64,000 nucleotides of DNA, taken from positions 620,001 through 684,000 of the forward strand of contig CAVZIL010000008.1 in assembly GCA_963775505.1 (NCBI GenBank), read 5' to 3'. The position numbers and the translations under genes are program-made. Source of the DNA: JAIBJN01 sp963775505. GTDB lineage: Bacteria; Actinomycetota; Thermoleophilia; Gaiellales; Gaiellaceae. This document shows, piece after piece, positions 7,819 through 15,756 of this stretch. Within the stretch, counting starts at the first letter, position 1. Each line of letters starts with the position of its first letter. The notes below the pieces were generated by a model. It was given only the letters and a program-made list of their open reading frames with translations, was not told the DNA's origin and did no database searches.

Positions 7819-8646
7819 GTGAGCCCGCTCGACGCGGTGCACGAGGTCGCCCTCGAGCTCGACGACGCGGGCGTCCCCTCGTCGAGGGTGGACGCGGAGC
7901 TCCTCGTCGCCGACGTGCTCGGCGTCTCGCGGTCCGAGCTGTATTCGTCGGACCGCGCTCTGGACGCCGCGCAGCTTGCGCGCCTCCGCGAGCTCGTGAG
8001 GCGCCGGCGCGCGCGCGAGCCGCTCGCCTACGTGCTCGGAGAATGGGGCTTCCGCCGACTGGTGCTGGCCGTCGACGGGCGCGCCCTCGTCCCGCGCCCC
8101 GAGACCGAGGTGGTCGTCGAGCGCTGCCTCGTCCACCTGCGCGCGCTCGAGACGCCCCGCGTCCTGGACGTCGGAACCGGGTCGGGCGCGATCGCGCTCG
8201 CGATCGCGGACGAGCATCCGGGAGCGCGTGTAGTCGGGGTCGAGCGTTCCGAGGCGGCGCTCGCGCTCGCGCGAGAGAACCTCGCGCGAAGCGCGCTCGC
8301 CGACCGCGTCGAGCTGCGCGTCGGCGACCTCCTCGACGGCGTCGCGGGCCCGTTCGACCTGGTCGTCTCCAATCCGCCGTACGTCCCGGCCGCGGAGTAC
8401 GACTCGCTGCAGCCCGAGATCAGGCTCTACGAGCCGTACGAGGCGGTCGTGGGCGATCGCGTCTGGGAACGGGTCGCGGCCGCGGCGCGCGGCGTTCTCG
8501 CCCCCGGTGGCCACCTGGTCCTGGAGTGCGGCGACGGCCAGGCCGCCGAGGTAGCCGAAGGCCTGGCGGCCCTCGGCTACGAAGGCATCGTGTGCACCCC
8601 GGACCTGGCCGGCCGCGACCGGGTGGTCGAGGCGCGCCGTCCCTAG
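7819..8646 (+). CDS. prmC: Release factor glutamine methyltransferase
   Basis: PrmC methylates the glutamine of the GGQ loop in release factors using S-adenosylmethionine. The 275-residue protein has an N-terminal helical domain, the SAM-binding motif VLDVGTGSGAIALAIA (near residue 115) and the catalytic SNPPYVP (NPPY near residue 185), the hallmark of amide N-methyltransferases of this class. It follows prfA on the same strand, as in many bacteria. The GTG start gives the usual short N-terminus. A two-hairpin repeat occupies the spacer upstream, so the ratio of PrmC to RF1 may depend on it. Confidence 0.94.
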   Translation: MSPLDAVHEVALELDDAGVPSSRVDAELLVADVLGVSRSELYSSDRALDAAQLARLRELVRRRRAREPLAYVLGEWGFRRLVLAVDGRALVPRPETEVVVERCLVHLRALETPRVLDVGTGSGAIALAIADEHPGARVVGVERSEAALALARENLARSALADRVELRVGDLLDGVAGPFDLVVSNPPYVPAAEYDSLQPEIRLYEPYEAVVGDRVWERVAAAARGVLAPGGHLVLECGDGQAAEVAEGLAALGYEGIVCTPDLAGRDRVVEARRP

Positions 8647-8695
8647 CGACCATGGCCAAGTGCCTGGCACCGAGGCGGGGCCGGTGGGGACAGGC

Positions 8696-9304
8696 GTGAG
8701 CGACGAGGCGGTCGCGGCGCTGCGGGCCGGGCAGCTCGTCGTGCTCCCCACCGACACGGTGTACGGGCTCTGCGCGGACGCCTACCGGGAGCGGCCCTGC
8801 CAGCGGCTCTTCGCCGCGAAGCGGCGGCCGGAGACGATGCCGGTGCAGCTGCTCGCCGCCGACCTGGACACAGTCCTCGACGCGGTGCCGGAGGCTCGGG
8901 GGCGCGGCGCGGTCGTCGCGCGCGCGCTCCTGCCTGGCCCGTACACGCTGATTCTCCCCAACCCGGCGCGGCGCTTCCACTGGCTCACCGGGACGAGGCC
9001 CGAGACGATCGGCGTCCGCGTGCCCAAGCTGCCCCCGCAGGCGCTCGACGTCGTGCGGCGCGTCGGCGCCGTCGCGGCCACGAGCGCGAACCTCCACGGC
9101 GAGCCGGACGCGGCTCGCCTTGCGGACGTGCCGGCCGAGATCACCGAGGGCTGCGGCGCCCTCGTCGGCGGCGGGGAGCTGCCGGGGACGCCTTCGACGG
9201 TCCTCGACCTCACAGGCCCCGAGCCGATCGTCCTTCGCGAAGGGCTGGTTCCCGCGAAGGACGCGCTCAGCGCGGCCGCTGCTGCGCTCGCTGCGGCTCG
9301 ATAG
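8696..9304 (+). CDS. L-threonylcarbamoyladenylate synthase (Sua5/YciO/YrdC family)
   Basis: This family makes threonylcarbamoyl-AMP from threonine, bicarbonate and ATP for the t6A modification of tRNA. The protein is about 202 residues from the GTG at 8696 (another GTG at 8660 is possible). Recognisable parts are VVLPTDTVYGLCADA near the N-terminus, FAAKRRPETMPVQLL, GPYTLILP, the VRVP segment and ATSANLHGE. The length corresponds to the TsaC/YrdC form without the extra Sua5 domain. The prfA-prmC-Sua5-glyA-upp order is common in Actinobacteria and Firmicutes. The last 38 bases overlap a convergent minus-strand frame. Confidence 0.9.
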   Translation: MSDEAVAALRAGQLVVLPTDTVYGLCADAYRERPCQRLFAAKRRPETMPVQLLAADLDTVLDAVPEARGRGAVVARALLPGPYTLILPNPARRFHWLTGTRPETIGVRVPKLPPQALDVVRRVGAVAATSANLHGEPDAARLADVPAEITEGCGALVGGGELPGTPSTVLDLTGPEPIVLREGLVPAKDALSAAAAALAAAR

Positions 9305-9557
9305 CCTCGCCGACCGCGCGCACGGCGAGAGAGTAGGCGGCGAGCGCGGCCGCCACGGTCACGCCCCACTGCACGAACGGCCACGCCGCGAGCGGCAGCG
9401 CGACCGCCAGCCCGACGGCGACCGCCGGGGCGACGAGGCCGGTCAGCCCGAGCGCGGCCAGGCGTCCCAGACCCCAGGCACGGCGAAAGTCCGCGTACTC
9501 GCGAAACAGCGGAACGACGACCAGGGCCGCCAGGGCCAGGATCCCCACAATCCCCAC
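9267..9557 (-). CDS. Small hydrophobic membrane protein, hypothetical
   Basis: A 96-codon frame with third positions rich in G/C like its neighbours. It encodes two to three hydrophobic stretches (near residues 1-17, 30-50 and 55-75) and an Arg/Gln-rich tail. I do not recognise the family. It lies in the otherwise empty gap between the Sua5-family gene and glyA, on the opposite strand. It overlaps the 3' end of the Sua5-family gene by 38 bases and is divergent from glyA. The GTG at 9557 is the start I favour; an in-frame GTG lies a few codons upstream. Some Actinobacteria carry an AtpI-like or other small membrane gene in such gaps, but nothing here identifies it. Confidence 0.5.
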   Translation of the reverse strand: MGIVGILALAALVVVPLFREYADFRRAWGLGRLAALGLTGLVAPAVAVGLAVALPLAAWPFVQWGVTVAAALAAYSLAVRAVGEAIEPQRAQQRPR

Positions 9558-9604
9558 GCACTGACGATGGCACGCAGCCACACGCCCGTCCAGAGGTCCC
9601 GGAG

Positions 9605-9610
9605 TAAAGT
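9605..9610 (+). promoter_or_regulatory. Candidate -10 box (TAAAGT) of glyA
   Basis: TAAAGT fits TANNNT and ends 8 bases before the glyA ATG, with no ribosome-binding site between, consistent with a leaderless message. Confidence 0.4.
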
Positions 9611-9618
9611 GCGAACCG

Positions 9619-10908
9619 ATGGCGGTCGCGGTGGAGACTCTCGAGGAGCTGCGGCGGGCGGCGCTCGCGGACGTCGACCCCGACCTCGTCGAGCTGATCG
9701 GGCGCGAGCTGGAGCGCCAGCGCGGGACGATCGAGCTGATCGCGTCGGAGAACTTCACCTGGCCGTCGACGTTCGAGGCGGTCGGAAGCGTTCCGACGAA
9801 CAAGTACGCCGAGGGCTATCCGGGCCGCCGCTACTACGGCGGCTGCGAGGTGGTCGACGAGATCGAGCAGCTTGCGATCGACCGGGCGAAGGCGCTCTTC
9901 GGCGCCGAGCACGCCAACGTGCAGCCGCACGCCGGGGCGCAGACGAACATGGCCGTCTACTTCAGCTCGCTCCAGCCGGGCGACACCATCCTCGCCATGC
10001 GGCTGGACCACGGCGGGCACCTGACGCACGGCCTCAAGGTCAACTTCTCAGGCAAGCTCTACGACGTCATCGGCTACGGCGTCGACCGCGAGACCGGTCT
10101 GATCGACTTCGACGATGTTCGCCGTCTCGGGCTCGAGCACCGGCCGAAGCTGATCGTCTGCGGGGCCTCCGCCTACCCTCGTACGATCGAGGCCGACCGC
10201 TTCCGCGAGATCGCCGACGAGGTCGGCGCGCTCCTCCTCTGCGACATGGCCCACATCGCCGGGCTCGTCGCCGCCGGGCTCCATCCGAACCCGGTGCCGC
10301 ACTGCGACTTCGTCACCTCGACGAGCCACAAGACCCTCGCCGGCCCGCGCGCAGGGTTCATCCTCTGCAAGGAGGAGCACGCGGCCGCAATCGACAAGGC
10401 GGTCTTCCCCGGCATGCAGGGCGGGCCGCTCCTGCACGTGATCGCGGCGAAGGCGACCTGCTTCAAGATCGCGGCCTCGGACGCCTTCCGCGCCTACCAG
10501 GGCCAGATTCGCGCCAACGCCGACGCGCTGGCCGACTCGCTCGTCGGCGGCGGCTTCGACCTGCTCACCGGTGGGACCGACACCCACCTCGTCCAGGTCG
10601 ACCTGCGCCGCAGCGACTGGACGGGCCGCGCCGCGGAGGAGCGCCTGCACGACGTGCGCATCACCGCGAACCGCAACACCGTTCCGTTCGACGAGCGGCC
10701 ACCCATGGAGGCCTCCGGCATCCGGCTCGGCACCCCGGCGGTGACCATGCGCGGCTTCGACGAAGAGGACCTTCGCGAGGTCGGCGAGATCATCGGCGGC
10801 GCGCTCGGCGGCGGCGACCTCGACGCGCTGCGCGCCAGGAGCGCCGCGCTCTGCGACCGCAGGCCGCTCTACCCCGGTTACCGGGGCTACCCGGAGTACG
10901 TCGCGTGA
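9619..10908 (+). CDS. glyA: Serine hydroxymethyltransferase
   Basis: GlyA interconverts serine plus tetrahydrofolate with glycine plus methylene-tetrahydrofolate, the main source of one-carbon units. The 429 residues carry the family marks: LIASENFTWPS near residue 40, TNKYAEGYPGRRYYGG, the PLP pocket LLCDMAHIAGLVA, and the PLP lysine in TSTSHKTLAGPR (Lys238). The product methylene-THF also feeds the methyl cycle served by metH further along the window. The upp gene starts inside the glyA stop (GTGA overlap), so the two are cotranslated. Confidence 0.96.
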   Translation: MAVAVETLEELRRAALADVDPDLVELIGRELERQRGTIELIASENFTWPSTFEAVGSVPTNKYAEGYPGRRYYGGCEVVDEIEQLAIDRAKALFGAEHANVQPHAGAQTNMAVYFSSLQPGDTILAMRLDHGGHLTHGLKVNFSGKLYDVIGYGVDRETGLIDFDDVRRLGLEHRPKLIVCGASAYPRTIEADRFREIADEVGALLLCDMAHIAGLVAAGLHPNPVPHCDFVTSTSHKTLAGPRAGFILCKEEHAAAIDKAVFPGMQGGPLLHVIAAKATCFKIAASDAFRAYQGQIRANADALADSLVGGGFDLLTGGTDTHLVQVDLRRSDWTGRAAEERLHDVRITANRNTVPFDERPPMEASGIRLGTPAVTMRGFDEEDLREVGEIIGGALGGGDLDALRARSAALCDRRPLYPGYRGYPEYVA

Positions 10909-11546
10909 GCGCAATCACCGAGCGGGTCACCGTCGTCGACCACCCCCTCGTCCAGCACAAGCTCGGGCTGCTGCGCGACCAGGAGACGCCGACGCAGTTC
11001 TTCAGGCAGCTGGTGAACGAGGTCGCCGTGCTCCTGACCTACGAGGTCACGAAGGACCTGCCGGTCGAGGAAGTCGCGATCGCGACGCCGCTCGAGCGGG
11101 TGACCGTGCCGCGGATCTCCGGGAAGAAGGTCGCCGTCGTCCCCATCCTCCGCGCCGGGATCGGGATGCTGGACGGCGTGCTGTCCCTCGTGACGGCCGC
11201 CCGCGTCGGCTTCATCGGCCTCTACCGGGACGAGGAGACGCTGCAGCCGGTCGAGTACTACGTGAAGCTCCCGGCCGACGTGGCCGAGCGGGACGTGATC
11301 CTGCTCGACCCGATGCTCGCGACCGGAAACTCGACCGCGGCCGCCGTGGACATCCTCAAGCGGGCGGGCGCGCAGTCGGTCCGCATGATCGCCATCATCG
11401 CCGCGCCCGAGGGCCTGGAGCGCCTGCATGCGGCGCACCCGGACGTCCACGTGGTCGTCGCGTCGATCGACCGCGCGCTCGACGAGCGCGGCTATATCGT
11501 TCCGGGCCTCGGCGACGCCGGCGACCGCCTCTACGGCACGAAGTGA
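10905..11546 (+). CDS. upp: Uracil phosphoribosyltransferase
   Basis: Upp salvages uracil by joining it to PRPP to give UMP. The 213-residue protein has the expected length and the PRPP-binding loop in ILLDPMLATGNST (near residues 125-138), plus VPILRAGIGMLDG and the C-terminal GDAGDRLYGTK uracil-binding segment. Start GTG at 10905 overlaps the glyA stop by 4 bases, and the upp stop overlaps the next gene in the same way, so glyA, upp and the decarboxylase form a tight operon. Confidence 0.95.
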   Translation: MSAITERVTVVDHPLVQHKLGLLRDQETPTQFFRQLVNEVAVLLTYEVTKDLPVEEVAIATPLERVTVPRISGKKVAVVPILRAGIGMLDGVLSLVTAARVGFIGLYRDEETLQPVEYYVKLPADVAERDVILLDPMLATGNSTAAAVDILKRAGAQSVRMIAIIAAPEGLERLHAAHPDVHVVVASIDRALDERGYIVPGLGDAGDRLYGTK

Positions 11547-12955
11547 ACGACGAGACCCCGGCGGCTGCGCGGCTCGCGTTCGAGCAGGCCTCCGCCTGGC
11601 TCGCGGGGCTCGACGAGCGCCCGGTCCTGCCCGCAGGGGCGGACGAGGCCGCCGCCGCCTTCGGCGGCCCGCTCCCGGAGGACGGTTCCGGCGCCGTCCC
11701 TGCGCTCGAGGAGCTCGTCGGCGGGCTCGACGCCGCGACCGCGTCGCCCGGCCCGCGCTTCTACCACTTCGTCACCGGCGGCGTCGCGCCGGCCGCGCTC
11801 GGCGCCGACTGGCTCACGACCGCGCTCGACCAGAACGCGTTCAGCTGGGTGGGATCGCCGCTCGGAACGCGGCTCGAGACGGTGTCGGTCGCCTGGCTGA
11901 AGGAGCTCTTCGAGCTCCCGGCCGAGTGGGGAGGGGCGCTCACGACCGGCGCGACGACCGCCAACTTCATGGGCCTGGCGGCGGCGCGCCAGTGGTGGGG
12001 CGAGCGGCACGGCCGGGACATCGGTGCGGACGGGATGGCCGGGCTGCCGGCGATGCCCGTGCTGTCGAGCGGCTTCATCCACCCGAGCGCGCTCAAGGCG
12101 CTCGCGATGCTCGGCATCGGCCGCGCGGCCGTGCGGACGTTCTCCCGTGACGAGGTGGGAAGGCTCGACCTGCCCGCGCTCGAGGGGGCGCTCCGCGAGC
12201 TCGGGGGCGCGCCAGCGATCCTCGTCGGGAACGCCGGGGAGGTCAACGCCGGCGAGTTCGACCCAATTGCCGCACTTGCCGACCTGGCCGAGGAGCACGG
12301 GGCCTGGCTTCACGTCGACGGCGCCTTCGGGCTCTTCGCCAGGGTCTCTCCCCGTGTCGCGCACCTGGCGGAGGGCGTCGAGCGCGCCCACTCGGTCATC
12401 GCGGACGGGCACAAGTGGCTCAACGTCCCCTACGACTGCGGCTTCGCGTTCGTCCGCGACCCGGCGCTCCTGGCCAAGGTCTTCTCGCTCGCCGCCGCGT
12501 ATCTCCCCGAGGACGAGCGGGAGCCGACGTACGGCTACCTGACGCCGGAGTCCTCCCAGCGGGCGCGCTCGCTGGCCGTGTGGGCCGCGCTCCGCGCCTG
12601 GGGGCGGTCCGGCTACCGGGAGATGGTCGAGCGGCACCTCGACCTGGCCCAGCGCCTCGCCCGCCTCGTCGACGACGCGGCGGATCTGGAGCGGCTCGCG
12701 GAGGTCCCGCTGAACATCGTCTGCTTCCGCTTCCGGCCGTCGGGCCTGCCGGAGGAGGAGCTCGACGCCGTGAACGCCCGGCTGGGCGAGGACGTGCTGG
12801 AGGACGGGCGGGTCTACGTGGGGACGACGAGCTTCGGCGGCACGGTCGCCTTCCGCCCGGCGATCGTGAACTGGCGGACGCGCGAGGGCGACATCGACCT
12901 CTTCGTCGCGGTCGTCCGGGGGCTCGGCGCACGCCTGCTCGCCCGCACAAAGTAG
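11543..12955 (+). CDS. PLP-dependent group II decarboxylase (aromatic amino acid decarboxylase-like)
   Basis: A fold-type I PLP enzyme of the group II decarboxylase family (aromatic-L-amino-acid, glutamate and diaminobutyrate decarboxylases). The 470 residues include an N-terminal segment with FYHFVTGG, a glycine/threonine-rich cofactor region TTGATTANFMGL (near residue 135), the Asp-Gly-Ala-Phe pocket LHVDGAFGLF and the PLP lysine in DGHKWLNVPYD (near residue 292). The substrate cannot be told from sequence; members of this type also include aldehyde-forming and non-decarboxylating enzymes. It is coupled to upp by a GTGA overlap, yet has no evident functional tie to pyrimidine salvage. Confidence 0.85.
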   Translation: MNDETPAAARLAFEQASAWLAGLDERPVLPAGADEAAAAFGGPLPEDGSGAVPALEELVGGLDAATASPGPRFYHFVTGGVAPAALGADWLTTALDQNAFSWVGSPLGTRLETVSVAWLKELFELPAEWGGALTTGATTANFMGLAAARQWWGERHGRDIGADGMAGLPAMPVLSSGFIHPSALKALAMLGIGRAAVRTFSRDEVGRLDLPALEGALRELGGAPAILVGNAGEVNAGEFDPIAALADLAEEHGAWLHVDGAFGLFARVSPRVAHLAEGVERAHSVIADGHKWLNVPYDCGFAFVRDPALLAKVFSLAAAYLPEDEREPTYGYLTPESSQRARSLAVWAALRAWGRSGYREMVERHLDLAQRLARLVDDAADLERLAEVPLNIVCFRFRPSGLPEEELDAVNARLGEDVLEDGRVYVGTTSFGGTVAFRPAIVNWRTREGDIDLFVAVVRGLGARLLARTK

Positions 12956-12988
12956 CCGACAAATGGCTCTGATTGGGCAAAAACTCTG

Positions 12989-13018
12989 TTACGAACTCAT
13001 GCTTCCGACTGATATCCT
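12989..13018 (+). promoter_or_regulatory. Promoter candidate for the ATP synthase operon
   Basis: TTACGA (12989-12994) and TATCCT (13013-13018) are separated by 18 bases within the only A/T-rich stretch between the decarboxylase and the ATP synthase genes. Transcription would begin near 13025 and give a leader of about 50 bases before the first gene. Confidence 0.5.
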
Positions 13019-13075
13019 TCCTGCGAATAAGATGCATGCCGTCGTGGCCGCCCACGTCCGTCGCTCGGACGCCCC

Positions 13076-13471
13076 GTGACCCCAGGGGCGCTGCTCACGC
13101 CGCGTCCCATGCCGGACCGGCGGATGCCCGTCCTCGTGGGCGGCGGCGTCGTCGCACTCGCGCTCCCGATCTTCCTGCTCGCCGGCTGGGACGTGCGCGG
13201 CTGGGCGCTGGGCGCTCTCCTCTGGGCCGGTAGCCAGTTCGTCGGCCTCCTGCTGAACAAGGCCGGGATCGGCGAGCCGACGCTCCGTGGCTCCGGCGTC
13301 GCCGCCTTCGGGATGATGGGCCGCGGGATCGTGCTCGTCCTGATCCTGCTCGTCGTCGCCGTCGCCGACCCGTCCCTGGCGCTCGCGGGTGCGCTCGTGT
13401 ACGCCGCCGCCTACAGCGCGGAGCTGATCACGAGCCTCGCCATCTACTTCTCGGGGAGCCCGAGGCCATGA
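13076..13471 (+). CDS. ATP synthase subunit I-like membrane protein
   Basis: A 131-residue protein with about four hydrophobic segments (near residues 18-35, 40-58, 75-98 and 102-125). It lies directly upstream of atpB, with its stop overlapping the atpB ATG (ATGA). Position, size and topology match AtpI-type proteins, which assist assembly of the c-ring or bring magnesium to the enzyme in some bacteria. Sequence conservation in this family is weak, so the call rests on context. The GTG at 13076 is used; an ATG at 13109 would also leave all membrane segments intact. Confidence 0.65.
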   Translation: MTPGALLTPRPMPDRRMPVLVGGGVVALALPIFLLAGWDVRGWALGALLWAGSQFVGLLLNKAGIGEPTLRGSGVAAFGMMGRGIVLVLILLVVAVADPSLALAGALVYAAAYSAELITSLAIYFSGSPRP

Positions 13472-14298
13472 ACGTCCTCGTCGCGGCCTCGGAGAGCGAC
13501 TTCGATCCCCAGCACGAGTTCATCCTCGAGGAGTGGATCCCGATTCACATCGGGCCGCTCGACATGTCCGTCAACAAGGCGGTCGCGTACCTCTGGCTCG
13601 GCGGACTTCTCACGATCCTGCTCGGGATCTGGCTCATGCGCTTCGGCCTCTCGCTCCGGCCCGACCGGCGACAGACGACCGGGGAGGCCATCTACGAGGC
13701 GGTCCAGGAGCAGATCGCGGAGTCGAGCATTCCCTCGAAGGCCCTCCACATCTGGTTTCCCTACGTCGCCTCGCTCTTCCTCTTCATCTGGGTCCTGAAC
13801 ATCGTCGGGTTCGTGCCGCTTCCGATCTCGAACGACAAGTTCGACTTCTTCGGCGTCGAGCTGCCGACCCTGGGCATCTACGCGGCGACGGCCAACCTCA
13901 GCGTGACGCTCGCGCTCGCACTGCTCACGTTCGGCGCCACCCACGTCGAGGGCATCCGCTACAACGGCCCGGTCCGGTACTTCAAGAGCTGGATCCCCGA
14001 GGGGGCGCCCAAGCCGCTCCTCGCGCTCATCGTCCCGCTCGAGGTGATCTCGCAGTTCATGCGGCTGATCTCGCTTTCGGTACGGCTCTTCGCCAACATG
14101 CTCGCGGGCCACATGCTGATCCTCGTCATGCTCGGCCTGATCTTCATCTTCTCGGCCTGGTGGCTCGTGCCGTTCTCCGTGGGGTTCGGTCTCGTCATCT
14201 ACCTCTTCGAGGTCGGCATCGTCGTGACCATCCAGGCCTTCGTCTTCGCGCTGCTCTCGGGCATCTACATCGGCGCGGCCATCGAACCGGAACACTAG
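13468..14298 (+). CDS. atpB: F1Fo ATP synthase subunit a
   Basis: Subunit a forms the two proton half-channels beside the c-ring. The 276-residue integral membrane protein has about six hydrophobic segments. The essential channel arginine is in ISLSVRLFANMLAGH, and a further conserved helix near the C-terminus reads LFEVGIVVTIQAFVFALLSG. A soluble N-terminal stretch with FILEEWIPIHIG precedes the first membrane helix, as is usual. It overlaps the AtpI-like gene upstream and is followed by atpE after 22 bases. Confidence 0.95.
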   Translation: MNVLVAASESDFDPQHEFILEEWIPIHIGPLDMSVNKAVAYLWLGGLLTILLGIWLMRFGLSLRPDRRQTTGEAIYEAVQEQIAESSIPSKALHIWFPYVASLFLFIWVLNIVGFVPLPISNDKFDFFGVELPTLGIYAATANLSVTLALALLTFGATHVEGIRYNGPVRYFKSWIPEGAPKPLLALIVPLEVISQFMRLISLSVRLFANMLAGHMLILVMLGLIFIFSAWWLVPFSVGFGLVIYLFEVGIVVTIQAFVFALLSGIYIGAAIEPEH

Positions 14299-14303
14299 GT
14301 AGC

Positions 14304-14312
14304 AAAGGAGGG
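14304..14312 (+). promoter_or_regulatory. Very strong ribosome-binding site of atpE
   Basis: AAAGGAGGG lies 8 bases before a TTG codon and is the closest match to the anti-Shine-Dalgarno sequence in the operon. It supports TTG at 14321 as the true atpE start. It also fits the need for many c subunits per enzyme. Confidence 0.75.
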
Positions 14313-14320
14313 AGAGAACG

Positions 14321-14584
14321 TTGGACATCCTGCTCGCACAGACCACTGACGCAGGTCTCGCCGATCTGGGGAAGGCCATCGCCTTCGGGGTGGGAGTCGG
14401 GCTCGGCGCGGTGGGCGCCGGCATCGGCATCGGCACGATCTTCGGCTCCATGATCCAGGCGGTCGCCCGGCAGCCCGAGCTCCGCGCCGAGCTCACCGGC
14501 ATCCAGTGGCTCGGCTTCGCGCTCACCGAGGCCGTCGTCTTCTACGCGCTCCTCGGCGGCCTGCTCGCCTTCGTCCTCGTCTGA
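14321..14584 (+). CDS. atpE: F1Fo ATP synthase subunit c
   Basis: Subunit c forms the rotating ring. The 87-residue protein is a two-helix hairpin: a glycine-rich first helix with alternating Gly and Ala (residues about 22-45), the polar loop ARQPELR and a second helix. The ion-binding carboxylate is Glu70 in GFALTEAVVFY. The residue after the glutamate is alanine rather than the serine of sodium-binding rings, which favours protons as the coupling ion; this is an inference. Translation starts at TTG, backed by an excellent ribosome site. Confidence 0.95.
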   Translation: MDILLAQTTDAGLADLGKAIAFGVGVGLGAVGAGIGIGTIFGSMIQAVARQPELRAELTGIQWLGFALTEAVVFYALLGGLLAFVLV

Positions 14585-14627
14585 TGCTCCAGCAGGCGAT
14601 ACAGCAGCACCTGAAGGAGCATCGGTG

Positions 14628-15203
14628 ATGCGAGACGCGCTACTTCAGGGGCTCGTCTTCGCCCAGGAGACGACCACGACGGCGGAGGAGGAGGGGTCGC
14701 TGATCGACGTCGTCCCGGGCCTGATGGTCTGGACGATCCTCACCTTCCTCATCGTCCTCTGGGTGCTCCGGCGCTTCGCCTTCGGGCGAATCCAGGGGCT
14801 GATCGACCAGCGGCGCGACCGCATCCGCGAGGCCTTGGACGAGGCCGACAAGGCCCGCGCCGAGGCGCGCGAGCTCCGCGAGCTGGTCAAGAGGGAGCGC
14901 GAGGAGGCCCTCGCCGAGCGCGAGCGCATCCTCGACGAGTCGCGCCGCCAGGCCCAGGTCCAACTGGACCAGGCGCGGGCTGCCGCCGACACCGACCTGA
15001 AGGAGCGGCTCGAGAAGAACCGCGAGGAGCTGGAGGCGGAAAACGCCAGGCTCCGCGAGACGATCCGCCGGGACGTCGTCGAGCTGACGCTGCTCGCCGC
15101 CGAGAAGGTGACCGGCAAGGTGCTCGACGAGGAGGACCAGCGGCGGCTGATCGACGAGACGATCGTCGAGGTGGACGTGAAGCGGATCGCGAGCGAGAAC
15201 TAG
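14628..15203 (+). CDS. atpF: F1Fo ATP synthase subunit b
   Basis: Subunit b is the peripheral stalk that holds F1 still against the rotor. The protein of about 191 residues has one membrane helix near residues 27-47 (ending at the Trp-Val-Leu-Arg-Arg segment) followed by a long charged coiled coil rich in Arg, Glu and Ala. The ATG at 14628 lies 8 bases after GGAGC; a GTG one codon earlier is also possible. It sits between atpE and atpH in the normal order. Confidence 0.93.
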   Translation: MRDALLQGLVFAQETTTTAEEEGSLIDVVPGLMVWTILTFLIVLWVLRRFAFGRIQGLIDQRRDRIREALDEADKARAEARELRELVKREREEALAERERILDESRRQAQVQLDQARAAADTDLKERLEKNREELEAENARLRETIRRDVVELTLLAAEKVTGKVLDEEDQRRLIDETIVEVDVKRIASEN

Positions 15204-15215
15204 GGGCGTTCGGGC

Positions 15216-15749
15216 ATGGCGGTTGCACACCGGGTGTACGCTGAGGCGCTCCTCGAGGCCGCCCGCGACCACGGGCGCCTCGACCAGGTGCGCGAGGAGC
15301 TGGCCGACTTCGCCGCGGCCGTCGACGCCTCGGACGAGCTGCGCTCGCTCCTCCGCAACCCGCAGATCGAGCCACGCGTCAAGCGCGACGCGCTCGACGC
15401 CGCGCTCGGCGGCGCCGACCCGCTCGTCCGCAACTTCCTCCTCCTGCTGGCCGAGAAAGGACGGATCGCCGAGGTCGAGGAGATCCAGGCCGAGCTCGAG
15501 CGGCTGATCGCCGAGGCCGAGCGCGTCCTCGAGCTCGAGCTGACGACCGCCGTCGAGCTCTCCGACGAGGAGGCCGCCAAGGTCGTCGGCCAGATCGAGC
15601 AGGCGGCCGGGCGCAAGGTGGAGGCCACCTGCAGCGTCGATCCCGACCTGATCGGGGGCATCGTCATCCAGGCCGGCTCCCAGCGCCTCGATGCGAGCGT
15701 GCGCGGCCGGCTCGACCAGCTACGGCACGAACTAACGGCAAGGAGCTGA
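15216..15749 (+). CDS. atpH: F1Fo ATP synthase subunit delta
   Basis: Subunit delta links the peripheral stalk to the crown of F1. The 177-residue protein has the family N-terminus with AHRVYAEALLEAA, a helical N-terminal domain and a C-terminal domain containing DPDLIGGIVIQAGSQRLDAS, the conserved delta-subunit signature. It lies between atpF and atpA with short spacers, as in most bacteria. Confidence 0.94.
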   Translation: MAVAHRVYAEALLEAARDHGRLDQVREELADFAAAVDASDELRSLLRNPQIEPRVKRDALDAALGGADPLVRNFLLLLAEKGRIAEVEEIQAELERLIAEAERVLELELTTAVELSDEEAAKVVGQIEQAAGRKVEATCSVDPDLIGGIVIQAGSQRLDASVRGRLDQLRHELTARS

Positions 15750-15756
15750 GAACCAG

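Noticed and set aside
8646..8695. GTG at 8660 as start of the Sua5-family gene
   Set aside because: The codons between 8660 and 8696 add residues not seen in the family, while 8696 gives a normal start; kept only as an alternative.
9305..9618. Possible glycine riboswitch before glyA
   Set aside because: The gap is mostly filled by a minus-strand frame with coding bias, and no paired-aptamer pattern was seen near the glyA start.
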